From Nanobdellota archaeon (GTDB lineage Archaea; Nanobdellota; Nanobdellia; SCGC-AAA011-G17; JAFCDX01), in assembly GCA_018816585.1 (NCBI GenBank), contig JAHIVQ010000071.1:1-16299 (forward strand): a DNA stretch of 16,299 nt. The letters run 5' to 3'. The translations under genes were made by a program, and so were the position numbers. How positions within the stretch are numbered: position 1 is the stretch's first letter; every line of letters starts with the position of its first letter. Under the pieces are notes generated by a model that saw nothing but the letters and a program-made list of their open reading frames with translations, made no database searches and was not told the DNA's origin. Below, in pieces: positions 5,899 to 12,567 of the stretch.

Positions 5899-8661
5899 AT
5901 GACTTCAATACAAAAAATACGAATGCAGGGCTTTAAATCCTTTTCAAAGCTGACTGAAATGGTTTTTCCAAATGGATATAGTTGCATTATTGGAGGAAAT
6001 GGTATGGGAAAATCTAATATTTGCGATTCCATCTGCTTTGTCCTTGGAAAAAGTTCTGCAAAAGAGCTAAGAGCTGAAAAATCAGCTAATTTGATATATA
6101 ATGGGGGAAAGAATAACAGCCCATCAAAAGAAGCTTCTGTTGATATTTATTTTGATAATAAAGGGGAATTTGCAATAAAAGATGATCCTATTAAAATAAG
6201 CAGAGTAGTAAGGCATAATGGACAGAGTATATATAAAATAAATGACAAGGCTGTTACAAGACAGCAAGTTGTTGATTTAATTGGTACTGCTTCTATAGAA
6301 CCAGACGGGCATAATATTATTCTGCAAGGGGACATTATAAGATTTGCTGAAATGAAACCTGATGACAGAAGAGGGATAATAGAAGAAATAGCAGGTATAT
6401 CAGTATATGAAGATAAGAAAGAAAAATCATTAAGAGAGCTTGATAAGGTTGAAATAAAATTAAATGAAGCAGAAATAATACTAACTGAAAGGTCAGCAAA
6501 CTTAAGAGAATTAAAAAAAGACAGGGACCATGCAATAAGGTATAAAGATCTTGAAAAAAACATAAAGGATAATAAAGCTTCTTTAATACATTTACAAATA
6601 GAAAACAGAAACTCAAGAAAGAATGAAATAGAAGGAAAAATAACAAAAGAAGAAGAAAATATAAAAAAACTACAGGATAATATTAATAATTACAGGGAAG
6701 AAATAAGCAAGATTAAGTCTAATATAAAAGAAATTAATTTTGAGATGGATGTAAGCGGTGAAAAAGAACAGTTTATGTTAAGAACTAATATAGAAGATTT
6801 AAAGACAAATATAGCAAGAACAGAGGAAAGAATAAATATATGCAAGAATGAGCTTGAAAAGATTAGTTCAAGAAGCAAGCAGATAAAATCAGATAATAGT
6901 GATACAACAAAAAAAATAAAAGAATTAAAAGAGCAAAAAGTATCATTTGAAAAGAAGATTGTTGAACTTGCTGACAAGAATGCAGCACTTTCAAGGCAGA
7001 TAAATACATCAAAAACAAAATATAATTCTGGAAGTATTTTTATTGACAGGGCAATTAACTTTGTTATTGAACATCATGACAAGAATGTTTATGGCACTGT
7101 TGGAGATCTAACAAGTGTTGATCCTGAATATGCACTTGCAATAGAAGTAGCTGCAGGTAATAGGATAAAAAGTATTGTTGTTGAAGATGACCAGACAGCA
7201 GCAAAATATATTAGAACTTTAAAAGAGAAAAAAATAGGTACTGTCACATTCTTGCCATTAAATAAAATAAGGCCAATAAATATTGGAAATGAAGTCCGTG
7301 AATTATCAAAAAAAACAGTTGGTCTTGCAATAGATTTAGTTAAATTTGATTCTAAATTCAGAAATATATTCTCATATGTATTTGGTTCTACACTAATTGT
7401 TGATGATATTGAAGAAGCAAGAAGAATTGGAATAGGAAGTGTAAGAATGTCAACATTAGAAGGAGATTTAGTAGAAACAAGCGGAGCAATGATAGGTGGT
7501 TACAGAACAGCAGGAAATATGGGTAGAAGCAAGTTATCATTAAAAGAGGATGTTAATATAGAAGACCTTGAAACTGAACATTTAAACAATGAAAAAAGAA
7601 TGTTTGAAATAAGAGCAGAAATAAGAAATATTCATTTACAGATAGAGAATATGTTCATACCTGAAACAAATAAATCTGAAAAAATACTAAAAGAGCAGGA
7701 AAAGGAAAAAGAGCAGTTTACAAAGGAACTAAATGAGCTGCAGGATTTATTAAAAGATAATAAAAATGGACTAAAAGAAAATATAAACAAAGAAAATCAA
7801 TTCCATAATAAATTCAAGGATTTAGGTGTTAAAAGAAATAAATTTAGTGATGTAATACAAGCTGTAGAGACCAAAATAATAAAAGAAGAAGAAAAAGTAA
7901 AAACTAATGAAAGCTCAATAAATGTTTTGAATATAACAAAAGCGAAGATAATTGGTGAACTTGAAGGCCTTGAAAAAGAGTTTGAAGATTTTAAAGATGG
8001 AAATATAAAAAAGACAATATCTATAGATGAACTTACACTAAGGATAAGAGAAGAAGAACGTGAATTATCAAGAATAGGAAATGTTAATCTTCGTGCCCTT
8101 GAAGTATATGAAACAATAGAAAAAGAGTATAATGAATTACTTGGAAAAAAAGAAAAATTAAAAACAGAGAAAGATGATGTTATGAAAATGATTGAAGAGA
8201 TAGAGCAGAAAAAAACAGGAATATTCATGGAGACATTTGATGCAATAAATTCTCATTTCAAGGAAATATTTTCAAGCTTAAGCACCAAGGGAAATGCACA
8301 TATAGAATTAGAAAATCCTGAAAATCCCCTTACAAGCGGAGTTGATATTAAAGTCAAGGTAGTTGGAAATAAATTTTTAGATATAAGATCCTTGTCTGGC
8401 GGGGAAAAAACTTTAACAGCTTTAGCATTCATATTTTCAATACAGGAATTTAAGCCAGCTTCTTTTTATTTATTAGATGAAGTAGATGCTGCACTTGACA
8501 AAACAAATTCTGATTTATTATCTGAATTGATAAGCAAGTACAGCAAGAAAGCACAGTATATTTTAATATCACATAATGATGGAATGATAGCAAAAGCAGA
8601 TCAGATTTATGGTATTACAATGCAGGATGGAATTTCAAAAATAGTAAGCTTAAAGATATAA
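5899..8661 (+). CDS. smc: SMC chromosome segregation ATPase, short form
   Basis: A 920-residue SMC protein, shorter than the typical 1,150-1,200. The N-terminal head has Walker A GGNGMGKSN (32-40) and the GI-x-YED segment after the Q-loop (IILQGDIIRF, EEIAGISVYED). Coiled coil spans about 175-370. A hinge domain follows at about 378-535 (YGTVGDLTSVDPEYALAIEV, GAMIGGYRTAG). Return coiled coil runs to about 770. The C-terminal head has signature LSGGEK (832-837) and Walker B YLLDEVDAALD with D860/E861. The hinge and heads are complete, so the shortfall lies in the coiled-coil arms. Walker A has Met36 where Ser is common. The product should organise and segregate the chromosome with kleisin partners (ScpA/ScpB-like), which are not in the window. 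Strong TATA at 5866-5880; its stop abuts the stop of the opposing gene. Confidence 0.95.
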   Translation: MTSIQKIRMQGFKSFSKLTEMVFPNGYSCIIGGNGMGKSNICDSICFVLGKSSAKELRAEKSANLIYNGGKNNSPSKEASVDIYFDNKGEFAIKDDPIKISRVVRHNGQSIYKINDKAVTRQQVVDLIGTASIEPDGHNIILQGDIIRFAEMKPDDRRGIIEEIAGISVYEDKKEKSLRELDKVEIKLNEAEIILTERSANLRELKKDRDHAIRYKDLEKNIKDNKASLIHLQIENRNSRKNEIEGKITKEEENIKKLQDNINNYREEISKIKSNIKEINFEMDVSGEKEQFMLRTNIEDLKTNIARTEERINICKNELEKISSRSKQIKSDNSDTTKKIKELKEQKVSFEKKIVELADKNAALSRQINTSKTKYNSGSIFIDRAINFVIEHHDKNVYGTVGDLTSVDPEYALAIEVAAGNRIKSIVVEDDQTAAKYIRTLKEKKIGTVTFLPLNKIRPINIGNEVRELSKKTVGLAIDLVKFDSKFRNIFSYVFGSTLIVDDIEEARRIGIGSVRMSTLEGDLVETSGAMIGGYRTAGNMGRSKLSLKEDVNIEDLETEHLNNEKRMFEIRAEIRNIHLQIENMFIPETNKSEKILKEQEKEKEQFTKELNELQDLLKDNKNGLKENINKENQFHNKFKDLGVKRNKFSDVIQAVETKIIKEEEKVKTNESSINVLNITKAKIIGELEGLEKEFEDFKDGNIKKTISIDELTLRIREEERELSRIGNVNLRALEVYETIEKEYNELLGKKEKLKTEKDDVMKMIEEIEQKKTGIFMETFDAINSHFKEIFSSLSTKGNAHIELENPENPLTSGVDIKVKVVGNKFLDIRSLSGGEKTLTALAFIFSIQEFKPASFYLLDEVDAALDKTNSDLLSELISKYSKKAQYILISHNDGMIAKADQIYGITMQDGISKIVSLKI

Positions 8662-9387
8662 TTATTTTTTCTTCTTTCTCTTAATTGTTTTCTTTTTTAT
8701 CTTTTTATTATTGGATTTTTTTACTTCTTCTTCATCAAAGAAATCAAGAATTTTTTTATGAAAGCCTGTCTTTCTTGTTATAAGCACTAACATTATAATA
8801 ATTAAACTTATTAAAATATATATCTGGTATTTTTCTATGCTATTTTTTATATCTTTTAATTTTGTGATCATGTTGATATTTTCAGTATTCTGAACAGAAT
8901 CTCCTGTCGGGTTATTATTAAATATTGTTACATTATTAAAATGATTTTTAATTTTTTGTAAAAGGGGTGTTTTGTTTGAATCTTCCTTCAAAGTATCTGT
9001 TTTTGAAGAATTGCAGTCTTTCACATTAGCCAGTATTTTTATCAGTGCTCTTGCATTACCTATGTAAGGAATTATATTTATTTTTACTATGTGAGTTCCG
9101 CTTACTGTATAATCAGGAGTTAAAACTAAGTTAAATATTTTTGAAGATCTTGAATTTACAGTTAATTCATTAACATTTGTATGGGTCCAGAGTCCGCCAG
9201 TTGCTTTAATCTTGTAATTATTGGTTATATTAGCATTATTAAAGATAGTAATAGGTATTATCTCTCTTGTATGTGCACAAAATTCAATATAATTATCTTC
9301 CAAACTAACTTTATAATCTGGATTTATTGATGCATTGGCTAATGGAATTAGTAATATTAACAAAAATATAATTATCTTTAGATTCAT
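8662..9387 (-). CDS. Exported protein with Ig-like domain and Lys-rich cytoplasmic tail
   Basis: A 241-residue protein of unassigned family. Residues 1-19 are a signal peptide (NLKIIIFLLILLIPLANA). Residues about 20-125 are beta-rich and resemble NEW3/CARDB-type Ig domains (EIIPITIFNNANITNNYKIK, GTHIVKINIIP). A short linker is followed by a membrane helix at about 188-207 (YQIYILISLIIIMLVLITRK), and the protein ends in a tail dominated by Lys. Several N-x-S/T sites occur in the outer part. The TAA (8664-8662) directly abuts the SMC stop, so the two converge with no gap. A TATA-like TTTATAAATTATATTT on the minus strand (9402-9416) lies about 22 nt before the ATG, predicting a leaderless transcript. 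Probably an envelope protein. Confidence 0.8.
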   Translation of the reverse strand: MNLKIIIFLLILLIPLANASINPDYKVSLEDNYIEFCAHTREIIPITIFNNANITNNYKIKATGGLWTHTNVNELTVNSRSSKIFNLVLTPDYTVSGTHIVKINIIPYIGNARALIKILANVKDCNSSKTDTLKEDSNKTPLLQKIKNHFNNVTIFNNNPTGDSVQNTENINMITKLKDIKNSIEKYQIYILISLIIIMLVLITRKTGFHKKILDFFDEEEVKKSNNKKIKKKTIKRKKKK

Positions 9388-9474
9388 ATAAACTAGTTAA
9401 AAATATAATTTATAAAGATTCTTCGATAAAGATATAGATATTAGAAAATAGAAATTAAAAGGAAGTTTTTTCTT

Positions 9475-9813
9475 TTAAAATTCTATTGCAATCTTGTTTT
9501 TCCCTTCCTGGTATATGTGACCTTTCTTAACTCTGTCTAATTTCAAGGCTTTCACCAATTCCACAGGGAACCTTGTTGTTATAGAATTCCCATTTTTCCA
9601 GAATTTTATCTCTTTTCTTTCAACACCCCATAAGCCATTTTCCTTTAATTTACATTCTACTATGAGCATGCTCTCCTCTGGAAGATATTTAGATTTGCAT
9701 TTATTACATATTTCTACATTTAATATTCCGCAGTCTATTCCTTCCTGTATTACTCGCTCCTTTTTCCACTTAACTTTTCCCCCGCATGGGCAGGGATATT
9801 CTATTTTTTCCAT
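9475..9813 (-). CDS. Zinc-finger plus AbrB-type antitoxin
   Basis: A 112-residue protein. The start chosen is the ATG at 9813, because a perfect GGAGG lies 6 nt upstream (9820-9824); a longer reading from 9861 would overlap the toxin gene. The N-terminal part has cysteines in a zinc-finger pattern (C8-P-C10, C28, C36-NK-C39), like YgiT/MqsA-type modules. The C-terminal part (about 66-112) matches AbrB/SpoVT-type swapped-hairpin DNA-binding domains (FWKNGNSITTRFPVELVKAL, KKGHIYQEGKNKI). It follows the toxin gene by one base, the toxin-first order also seen in mqsRA-like operons. The expected role is to bind the toxin and repress the shared promoter. The pairing is by family and context. Confidence 0.78.
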   Translation of the reverse strand: MEKIEYPCPCGGKVKWKKERVIQEGIDCGILNVEICNKCKSKYLPEESMLIVECKLKENGLWGVERKEIKFWKNGNSITTRFPVELVKALKLDRVKKGHIYQEGKNKIAIEF

Positions 9814-9814
9814 C

Positions 9815-10081
9815 TTAAACCTCCATAACAGTAATTGGATAAACTTTTTTAATGTCTCCAACCATAAATTCCCTGTATACTATCTTGAACCATCTATATT
9901 CAGAAATTATAGATTTATCTTCTCTTAGCATTTTTGAGCCTTTGATTACAGCTTCTTTAATCAATTCTACACCTATTCCTCTCGTTCTCATTCTATCAAT
10001 AATATGATCACTTCTTTTTATTGAATCTGTCCATTTCTTATCAAACAGATCCTGGTATTTTATATTTAATCTGATATCCAT
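9815..10081 (-). CDS. DUF4258-like toxin (RelE/BrnT-like candidate)
   Basis: An 88-residue protein. The core DHIIDRMRTRGIGVELIKEA (25-44), with conserved His26 and Arg30/Arg34, then a turn and beta strands (IISEYRWFKIVYREF, KKVYPITVMEV), fits the DUF4258 pattern of H-x3-R-x3-RG followed by a helix and a sheet. Many members are RelE-like RNase toxins paired with a zinc-finger antitoxin. Its stop is one base from the antitoxin ATG, and the antitoxin Shine-Dalgarno lies within its last codons. A TATA-like tract on the minus strand (about 10098-10114) precedes it. It sits just past the 3' side of the DGR template repeat, where the retroelement's reverse transcriptase would often be. The toxin role is inferred. 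Confidence 0.7.
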   Translation of the reverse strand: MDIRLNIKYQDLFDKKWTDSIKRSDHIIDRMRTRGIGVELIKEAVIKGSKMLREDKSIISEYRWFKIVYREFMVGDIKKVYPITVMEV

Positions 10082-10178
10082 ACAATTATATACAATTCTA
10101 TAAAAGTATATAAATGTTTCTATTACTAGAAATTTATGATAAATAAAAATAGAAATTAAAAAGTCTTAGCACTAGAGC
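10082..10178. other. Gap between toxin gene and template repeat
   Basis: The stretch carries TATA-like sequence for the toxin operon (minus strand, about 10098-10114) and an A/T-rich tract. Next to the TR (10157-10178), the sequence 3' of the TR does not match the sequence 3' of the VR, so the homology ends sharply at 10179. No gene is seen. Confidence 0.5.
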
Positions 10179-10268
10179 TATTCCAAAAGCAAAGCCATTC
10201 CTGTTATCATCAATGCCATTACCATTAAGGTCAAGCCTATGATCATTCCAGTTGGAATTCAGCACGGA
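10179..10268 (-). repeat. DGR template repeat (TR)
   Basis: A 90-nt repeat of the target gene's 3' end, not itself in a gene. Read on the minus strand in the target frame it encodes a string rich in AAT/AAC/GAT codons (SVLNSNWNDHRLDLNGNGID, then DNRNGFAFGI), typical of template repeats. It aligns without gaps to 10469-10558. The repeats differ at 15 positions; at each the TR has A and the VR has G (9 times) or T (6 times). None of the 65 non-adenine positions differ. Decay of a duplicated gene would not confine changes to one base. In DGRs the TR RNA is copied by an error-prone reverse transcriptase that misreads adenines, and the cDNA replaces the VR. Confidence 0.93.
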
Positions 10269-10447
10269 CGGCTTTGTAGCCCGCTAATCGATTAATCACC
10301 CCTGCTTCATATTTCATTGCTTACTTAATGTCGCAGTTGAATTTCATGGCTTAAAATAAATCTAAATAATGCGCTAATTAACGAGCGTGTAGCCCTAGTG
10401 ATATCACTAAGACACTAAAAATAAAATATTAGAATTAATAAATTTAT
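10269..10447 (-). other. Spacer between variable and template repeats, with paired palindromes
   Basis: No convincing gene lies in these 179 nt; the longest minus-strand reading (MKYEAGVINRL...) is 24 codons and enters the TR out of frame. Two palindromes stand out: a 14-bp perfect one, TAGTGATATCACTA (10396-10409), and a 10-bp one, TAATCGATTA (10285-10294). On the minus strand each is followed by GGGCTACA (10388-10395 and 10275-10282), directly in the first case and after two bases in the second. The first palindrome lies about 40 nt past the target stop and could be a hairpin/cruciform of the kind used in retrohoming. The region may also hold the TR RNA promoter and leader. These roles are inference. 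Confidence 0.45.
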
Positions 10448-11167
10448 CTAAAATTTTTTTGCGCGACGTACCCCAAAAGCAAAGCCACTCCAGTCAACAC
10501 CAACGCCATCACCATAAAGGCCAAGCCTAAGAACATTCCAGTAGGAACTCAGCACGGAAACCCTCTGTTGAACTTTTTGACTTTCACTAATTTTTAATCC
10601 AAAAGTCATTGGACTATTTTGGAATATACCAGAAACTTCTCCTAATTTTTTAGCACCATCTACATTATAACTTGCAATAACAAATCCATCTTTGGATAAG
10701 GATTCTGACGTATGCTCTCCAAATCTATAGCTTCCTTTTGGAGCAAATCTTAATCTTTCATCCTTATTAAATATTATTCCATTCTTTTCTTTTCCACCCT
10801 TAAGCATTTTTTCAAGTTTATTCTCATCTAGTGGCTGACTTATTCCTACTGCCTTTTCATCCATTAAAACATAAACTCCTTTTGGAGTCCATAAATTTCT
10901 GTTAAAAACATAGAGATAATTACTCTTTATCTTACCTTTCAATTCAATAGATTCTGGCTCATTTTTAATTTCTTGATGACAATAAGCTGGGTGAATTAAA
11001 AAAGCAGTATAATCCCCTGTTGGCATTAATTGCTTTCTCCTTATAATTTCTGCTCCAAGAACTTGATAATCATTTGGACCTAAAAGTGGGTATATAGAAG
11101 CTAGTTCTCCATTTTTATAAGGCATTACTAACTTCGTTTCTCCCTTTATTAATCTTGTTTGTTTCAT
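10448..11167 (-). CDS. DGR variable (target) protein, C-type-lectin-like C-terminus
   Basis: A 239-residue protein without signal peptide or membrane helix. The last quarter carries the variable repeat: residues 204-233, beginning SVLSSYWNVLRLG and ending WSGFAFGV, then RRAKKF. The GFAFGV ending and spaced variable residues fit the C-type-lectin/formylglycine-generating-enzyme-like fold used by known DGR targets. Residues about 1-200 (GVYVLMDEKAVGI, LRFAPKGSYRFGEHTSES) are of no family I can name. TR adenines change 13 codons in amino acid, e.g. Asn to Ser/Tyr/Asp and Asp to Val/Gly. It lies 33 nt after the S-layer-like gene behind an A/T tract. The only nearby TATA (about 11174-11185) is too close to ATG 11167, so Met15 (11125) is an alternative start. 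Confidence 0.85.
   Translation of the reverse strand: MKQTRLIKGETKLVMPYKNGELASIYPLLGPNDYQVLGAEIIRRKQLMPTGDYTAFLIHPAYCHQEIKNEPESIELKGKIKSNYLYVFNRNLWTPKGVYVLMDEKAVGISQPLDENKLEKMLKGGKEKNGIIFNKDERLRFAPKGSYRFGEHTSESLSKDGFVIASYNVDGAKKLGEVSGIFQNSPMTFGLKISESQKVQQRVSVLSSYWNVLRLGLYGDGVGVDWSGFAFGVRRAKKF
10469..10558 (-). repeat. DGR variable repeat (VR)
   Basis: This is the 90-nt partner of the TR, forming exactly codons 204-233 of the target gene. A 15-nt adenine-free block (TGGCTTTGCTTTTGG on the minus strand) near its 3' end is identical in both repeats and may serve as the homing initiation site. The last two differences (GGAATA in TR, GGGGTA in VR) are at the very end of the homology. There is no G+C-rich initiation site of the Bordetella phage type. 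Confidence 0.92.
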
Positions 11168-11186
11168 TTTTAGTATTTATTTAATT

Positions 11187-11200
11187 AAAAAAATAAAAAA
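11187..11200 (-). terminator. Oligo-T terminator after the S-layer-like gene
   Basis: Directly after the stop codon (11203-11201), the minus strand reads TTTTTTATTTTTTT. Archaeal RNA polymerase terminates on such tracts without a hairpin. It would separate the strongly promoted surface gene from the DGR target gene, perhaps with some read-through. Confidence 0.6.
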
Positions 11201-12490
11201 TTAGTAATAAGTTTGAGCTTCTGTGCTAGGCTCTTCTGCTCCTTCTTCTCTGCTTCTTTTTACAAGCAAGATTATTCCTAATACAACAACTGCTATTACT
11301 AATACAGCAAATACAATCCATAAAGCCAATGATAAGTTAAATTTGCTTTTTGCAATTTCCTTGACATCTGCTCCAAGATTGAATTCTTTTACTAATGTAT
11401 TTCCTGACATTACCTGCACACTAAACATATGCAATCCTGCAACAGCATCTTCATTAGCTGATACATAAACATATGTCTCTCCTGTACTATCAGACATTAC
11501 TGTAACAAATGCTGGATCAACTCTTGAAGTTGCCCAAGTATCTGCACCAGAAACAACAACATTGTAAGCCTGTGCTTTTGAACCTAGGTTAGCTATTGTT
11601 AATTTGTATATAACCCCCTTGCCTTGGTCAACTTCTTTTGTTGCACTATCTATACTTACTAAATTGCTTATTTCTTGTTTTTTTGAAGTAATTTCAGCAG
11701 CTTCAATATTCAATAAGTATGTTTTCTTTACAGATTCATGGAACCTGTCATACTCTGTTGTTATCTGAACTTCATAAGTTCCTGCTTTTGTGTTTTCAGG
11801 TATCTTTAACATCAATTCATTTGATGTCATTGATATTTTATTATCACTGTCTGTATCCTCATTTACAGATACTAATTGATCGATGTAGTCTCTCACTGAT
11901 ATACCTAAAGCAGGTATGCTCATTGTTATTCTAATATCTTTTTCCTTGTTATCACCCATGTTCTCAACTCTTACTTTTGCATACAATGGGTTTCCAGCCT
12001 GAACTGTTAATCCTGGATTAAATATAACATCCTGCACATCAAGCAAGTTTTGAACAGGTGTAACTCTTAGTGTAAATGATAAAGAATCATATTCAACTTC
12101 ATCTCCTGTTGGACCGTAAACTTCTACATGTAATGTATAATCTTGAGTTGAATCCATATCTTCAGGCATATCAAGCTCTAAATTCTTAACATATACTGTA
12201 TCTGCTAGAACATTAAATTGGCTTGATACATCTTCAACTTGATCATATTTGTAACCACCAATCCATGCTTTAACTCTTACTGACTTTTCATCAGATGAGC
12301 TGCCCTTTAACTGAACAGTTACATCAACTTGATCGCCTCTGTCAACATGAACTATCTGAGAATCAGAAGCTAGTTCAACACCATCAATTTTTACCTCTTG
12401 TATTGTTAATGCATGCGCTGCACCTGCGAAAATTACTAGACTCATTGCTAGTACTAAAATCATGCTAAATATTTTTGTTGTTTGTTTCAT
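11201..12490 (-). CDS. S-layer-like membrane-anchored surface protein
   Basis: A 429-residue protein. Residues 1-28 form a signal peptide (IFSMILVLAMSLVIFAGAAHA). Three or four beta-sandwich domains follow, of CARDB/NEW3-like type (VQAGNPLYAKVRVENMGDN, GKGVIYKLTIANLGSKAQAY). A membrane helix lies at about 382-409 (LWIVFAVLVIAVVVLGIILL), then a short charged tail ending TEAQTYY. It has a clear promoter (GTTTAAATATAAG, 12532-12544, minus strand) and a G-rich Shine-Dalgarno (GGGGG, 12501-12505). Its codon use and higher acidity look like a well-expressed protein. In related small archaea such single-pass proteins are annotated as putative S-layer proteins; that assignment is inference. No cysteine appears in the outer domains. 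Confidence 0.82.
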   Translation of the reverse strand: MKQTTKIFSMILVLAMSLVIFAGAAHALTIQEVKIDGVELASDSQIVHVDRGDQVDVTVQLKGSSSDEKSVRVKAWIGGYKYDQVEDVSSQFNVLADTVYVKNLELDMPEDMDSTQDYTLHVEVYGPTGDEVEYDSLSFTLRVTPVQNLLDVQDVIFNPGLTVQAGNPLYAKVRVENMGDNKEKDIRITMSIPALGISVRDYIDQLVSVNEDTDSDNKISMTSNELMLKIPENTKAGTYEVQITTEYDRFHESVKKTYLLNIEAAEITSKKQEISNLVSIDSATKEVDQGKGVIYKLTIANLGSKAQAYNVVVSGADTWATSRVDPAFVTVMSDSTGETYVYVSANEDAVAGLHMFSVQVMSGNTLVKEFNLGADVKEIAKSKFNLSLALWIVFAVLVIAVVVLGIILLVKRSREEGAEEPSTEAQTYY

Positions 12491-12500
12491 ATTTGACTAA

Positions 12501-12544
12501 CCCCCTATATGTAATCATTTTGAAGTTGTATCTTATATTTAAAC
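12501..12544 (-). promoter_or_regulatory. Promoter and ribosome binding site of the S-layer-like gene
   Basis: The minus strand has TATA box GTTTAAATATAAG (12532-12544) and GGGGGTTAG starting at 12505, about 10 nt before the ATG at 12490. The spacing gives a leader of about 20-25 nt. Confidence 0.65.
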
Positions 12545-12567
12545 TTTGTGGTAGTGATTATTAAGGC

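Noticed and set aside
10179..10268. TR copy as remnant of a duplicated target gene in decay
   Set aside because: Random decay would hit all four bases and cause indels; here all 15 differences are at adenines and the alignment has no gap.
10277..10351. 24-codon minus-strand reading (MKYEAGVINRL...) just before the TR as a small gene
   Set aside because: Short, no ribosome binding site, and it enters the TR in a frame different from the target's.
11155..12490. Shared first 13 nt (ATGAAACAAACAA) of the DGR target and the S-layer-like gene as sign of duplication
   Set aside because: The similarity stops at once after these bases and the proteins are otherwise unrelated; a common Lys/Gln/Thr start is easily coincidental.
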